The position numbers and the translations under genes are program-made. The notes beneath the pieces are model-generated. The model was not told the DNA's origin. It searched no databases and saw nothing but the letters and a program-made list of their open reading frames with translations. A DNA stretch of 6,032 nucleotides, taken from Clostridia bacterium. GTDB lineage: Bacteria; Bacillota_A; Clostridia; Oscillospirales; CAG-272. Of the stretch, positions 5,112 to 6,032 are shown piece by piece; the first letter of the stretch is position 1; each line of letters begins with the position of its first letter. The stretch is taken from the NCBI GenBank assembly GCA_017631775.1, contig JAGBSQ010000148.1:1-6032 (forward strand). The letters run 5' to 3'.

Positions 5112-5142
5112 TTCAAAAAAGCGGAGAAGTATGCTCAAAATC

Positions 5143-5171
5143 TTGACAATGAACGCTTGTTTTGTTATAAT
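5143..5171 (+). promoter_or_regulatory. Sigma-A type promoter of the mutT-aldo/keto reductase operon
   Basis: TTGACA (5143-5148) and TATAAT (5166-5171) are both perfect with 17 bp between them. Transcription would start near 5178, and the leader contains AGGAGA (5190-5195), 8 nt before the mutT ATG. Confidence 0.9.
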
Positions 5172-5203
5172 AAAAGAAGAATAATGAGCAGGAGAGATAC
5201 TCT

Positions 5204-5593
5204 ATGACCGAGGTAGTAGCCGCCCTGATTTGGCAGGGAGAAAAATTTATGATCTGTCAGCGCCCGGCCCACAAGGCACGCGGACTTCTTTGGGAGTTTG
5301 TCGGTGGCAAGGTAGAGCCAGGGGAAACGCCGCAGGAGGCGCTCATTCGCGAATGTCGCGAAGAGATTGACGTGCTTTTGTCGGTTGGCGATGTTTTTAT
5401 GGACGTTACACACGAATATCCCGACCTGACCGTGCATCTCCCGCTTTTCCGTGCTACCGTTGCCGAGGGGAAGCCTCAAATGCTCGAGCACAATGACATT
5501 CAATGGATTACTCCGCAGGAAATTCCCAATTATGATTTTTGTCCGGCAGACGTAGAAATTTTGGACAGGATCATGCAAGAATTCAACAGATAA
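5204..5593 (+). CDS. mutT: MutT-type Nudix hydrolase (probable 8-oxo-dGTP diphosphatase), 129 aa
   Basis: The Nudix box is clear: Gly35, Glu41, Arg49-Glu50 and Glu53-Glu54 in GGKVEPGETPQEALIRE followed by CREEIDV. Only the usual Gly near its end is replaced by Asp56. The context LLWEFVGGKVEPGE, the later HEYPD (70-74) and HLPLF (78-82), and the total of 129 aa match the MutT/YvcI-like group that hydrolyses oxidised nucleoside triphosphates to monophosphates and so prevents mutation. Catalysis needs Mg or Mn bound by the Nudix glutamates. The ATG at 5204 follows AGGAGA. A role in 8-oxo-dGTP removal is likely by similarity; another nucleotide such as CTP or a related compound remains possible. 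It leads an operon with the aldo/keto reductase 13 bp downstream. Confidence 0.92.
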   Translation: MTEVVAALIWQGEKFMICQRPAHKARGLLWEFVGGKVEPGETPQEALIRECREEIDVLLSVGDVFMDVTHEYPDLTVHLPLFRATVAEGKPQMLEHNDIQWITPQEIPNYDFCPADVEILDRIMQEFNR

Positions 5594-5606
5594 AAGGAGA
5601 GAGAGT

Positions 5607-6032
5607 ATGTTTGAAGAAGTAAAAAGAAATTTTGGTTTTGGCTGTATGAGATTGCCCATGATTGGGGAAGAGGTCGACACCCAAGAAGTAAACCGCATGG
5701 TCGATGCTTTTATTGATGCAGGCTTTAACTATTTTGATACAGCACACGGATATATCGACGGCAAAAGTGAGGAGGCTGTCAAGACCTGCCTGACCTCTCG
5801 CTATCCCAGAGATAAGTACATTTTGGCAAACAAACTCTCCGATTGGTTCTTTGAAAAAGAAGAAGAGGTTTTGCCTCTGTTTGAGCAACAGCTTGCAATT
5901 TGCGGCGTAGAATACTTTGATTTTTATCTTTTCCACGCGCTCAATCGCATTTCTTACGTAAAGCACAAAAATTTGCACACGTTTGAAACCGTTAGCAAAT
6001 TGCACGAGGAGGGCAAGGTGCGCCACATTGCA
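5607..6032 (+). CDS. Aldo/keto reductase, N-terminal 142 residues (3' end outside the window)
   Basis: An NAD(P)H-dependent oxidoreductase of the TIM-barrel aldo/keto reductase superfamily. The start GFGCMRLPM (10-18) is typical of the clostridial group that carries a C-terminal [4Fe-4S] ferredoxin domain (COG1453), but that part lies beyond 6032 and cannot be checked. The catalytic tetrad is visible: Asp44 and Tyr49 in FDTAHGY, Lys76 in LANKL and His110 in DFYLFHAL. The ATG at 5607 is preceded by AAAGGAGA, which begins directly after the mutT stop, so the two genes form an operon. The frame is open to the window edge. The substrate cannot be read from this fragment. Pairing with mutT may reflect an oxidative-damage role, which is inference. 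Confidence 0.93.
   Translation, partial: MFEEVKRNFGFGCMRLPMIGEEVDTQEVNRMVDAFIDAGFNYFDTAHGYIDGKSEEAVKTCLTSRYPRDKYILANKLSDWFFEKEEEVLPLFEQQLAICGVEYFDFYLFHALNRISYVKHKNLHTFETVSKLHEEGKVRHIA

Noticed and set aside
5604..5698. Minus-strand open frames across mutT and the aldo/keto reductase
   Set aside because: They are antisense to two genes with complete catalytic motifs and contain no recognisable domain.

Overview
The window looks like chromosomal sequence from a moderate-GC, endospore-forming member of the Firmicutes, probably class Clostridia. The evidence is a very small gene that matches the sporulation morphogen SpoVM, with a sigma-E-like promoter in front of it. In addition there are six clear housekeeping (sigma-A type) promoters or -10 boxes, strong purine-rich ribosome binding sites, and a membrane protein of a type (DUF6512-like) that I associate with clostridia. 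No genus can be named from this sequence alone.

Layout. Positions 2-85 hold the last 27 codons of an unidentified plus-strand gene. Positions 102-259 hold a predicted sigma-E promoter and a 30-residue SpoVM-like ORF. This gene converges on a minus-strand gene for a 492-residue ferredoxin/ASKHA protein related to RACo, the ATP-dependent reductive activator of corrinoid proteins; the two share a two-way terminator at 268-289. Next, also on the minus strand, is a monocistronic 160-residue four-helix membrane protein of unknown function. Positions 2423-2651 carry no protein gene but are structured: a partial copy of the 3' end of a tRNA, two inverted repeats and a terminator. A complete tRNA-Arg(ACG) gene with its own promoter follows at 2652-2728 on the minus strand.

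From 2875 to 4510 a plus-strand unit encodes pyrrolidone-carboxylate peptidase (Pcp) and a serine alpha/beta-hydrolase, 22 bp apart. It ends at a two-way terminator shared with a convergent DUF6512-like membrane protein (4550-5077, minus). A divergent promoter region leads into a second plus-strand operon of a MutT-type Nudix hydrolase and an aldo/keto reductase, which runs off the window at 6032.

The genes do not form one pathway. They are small, separately controlled units: sporulation (SpoVM), cobalamin/corrinoid redox activation (ASKHA protein), translation (tRNA-Arg), peptide end-trimming (Pcp plus hydrolase), nucleotide-pool cleaning (MutT) and carbonyl reduction. The two items most worth a second look are the spoVM gene, which is short enough for automatic annotation to miss, and the tRNA-Arg 3'-end duplication with its neighbouring inverted repeats. 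I did not find a convincing new multi-gene system.
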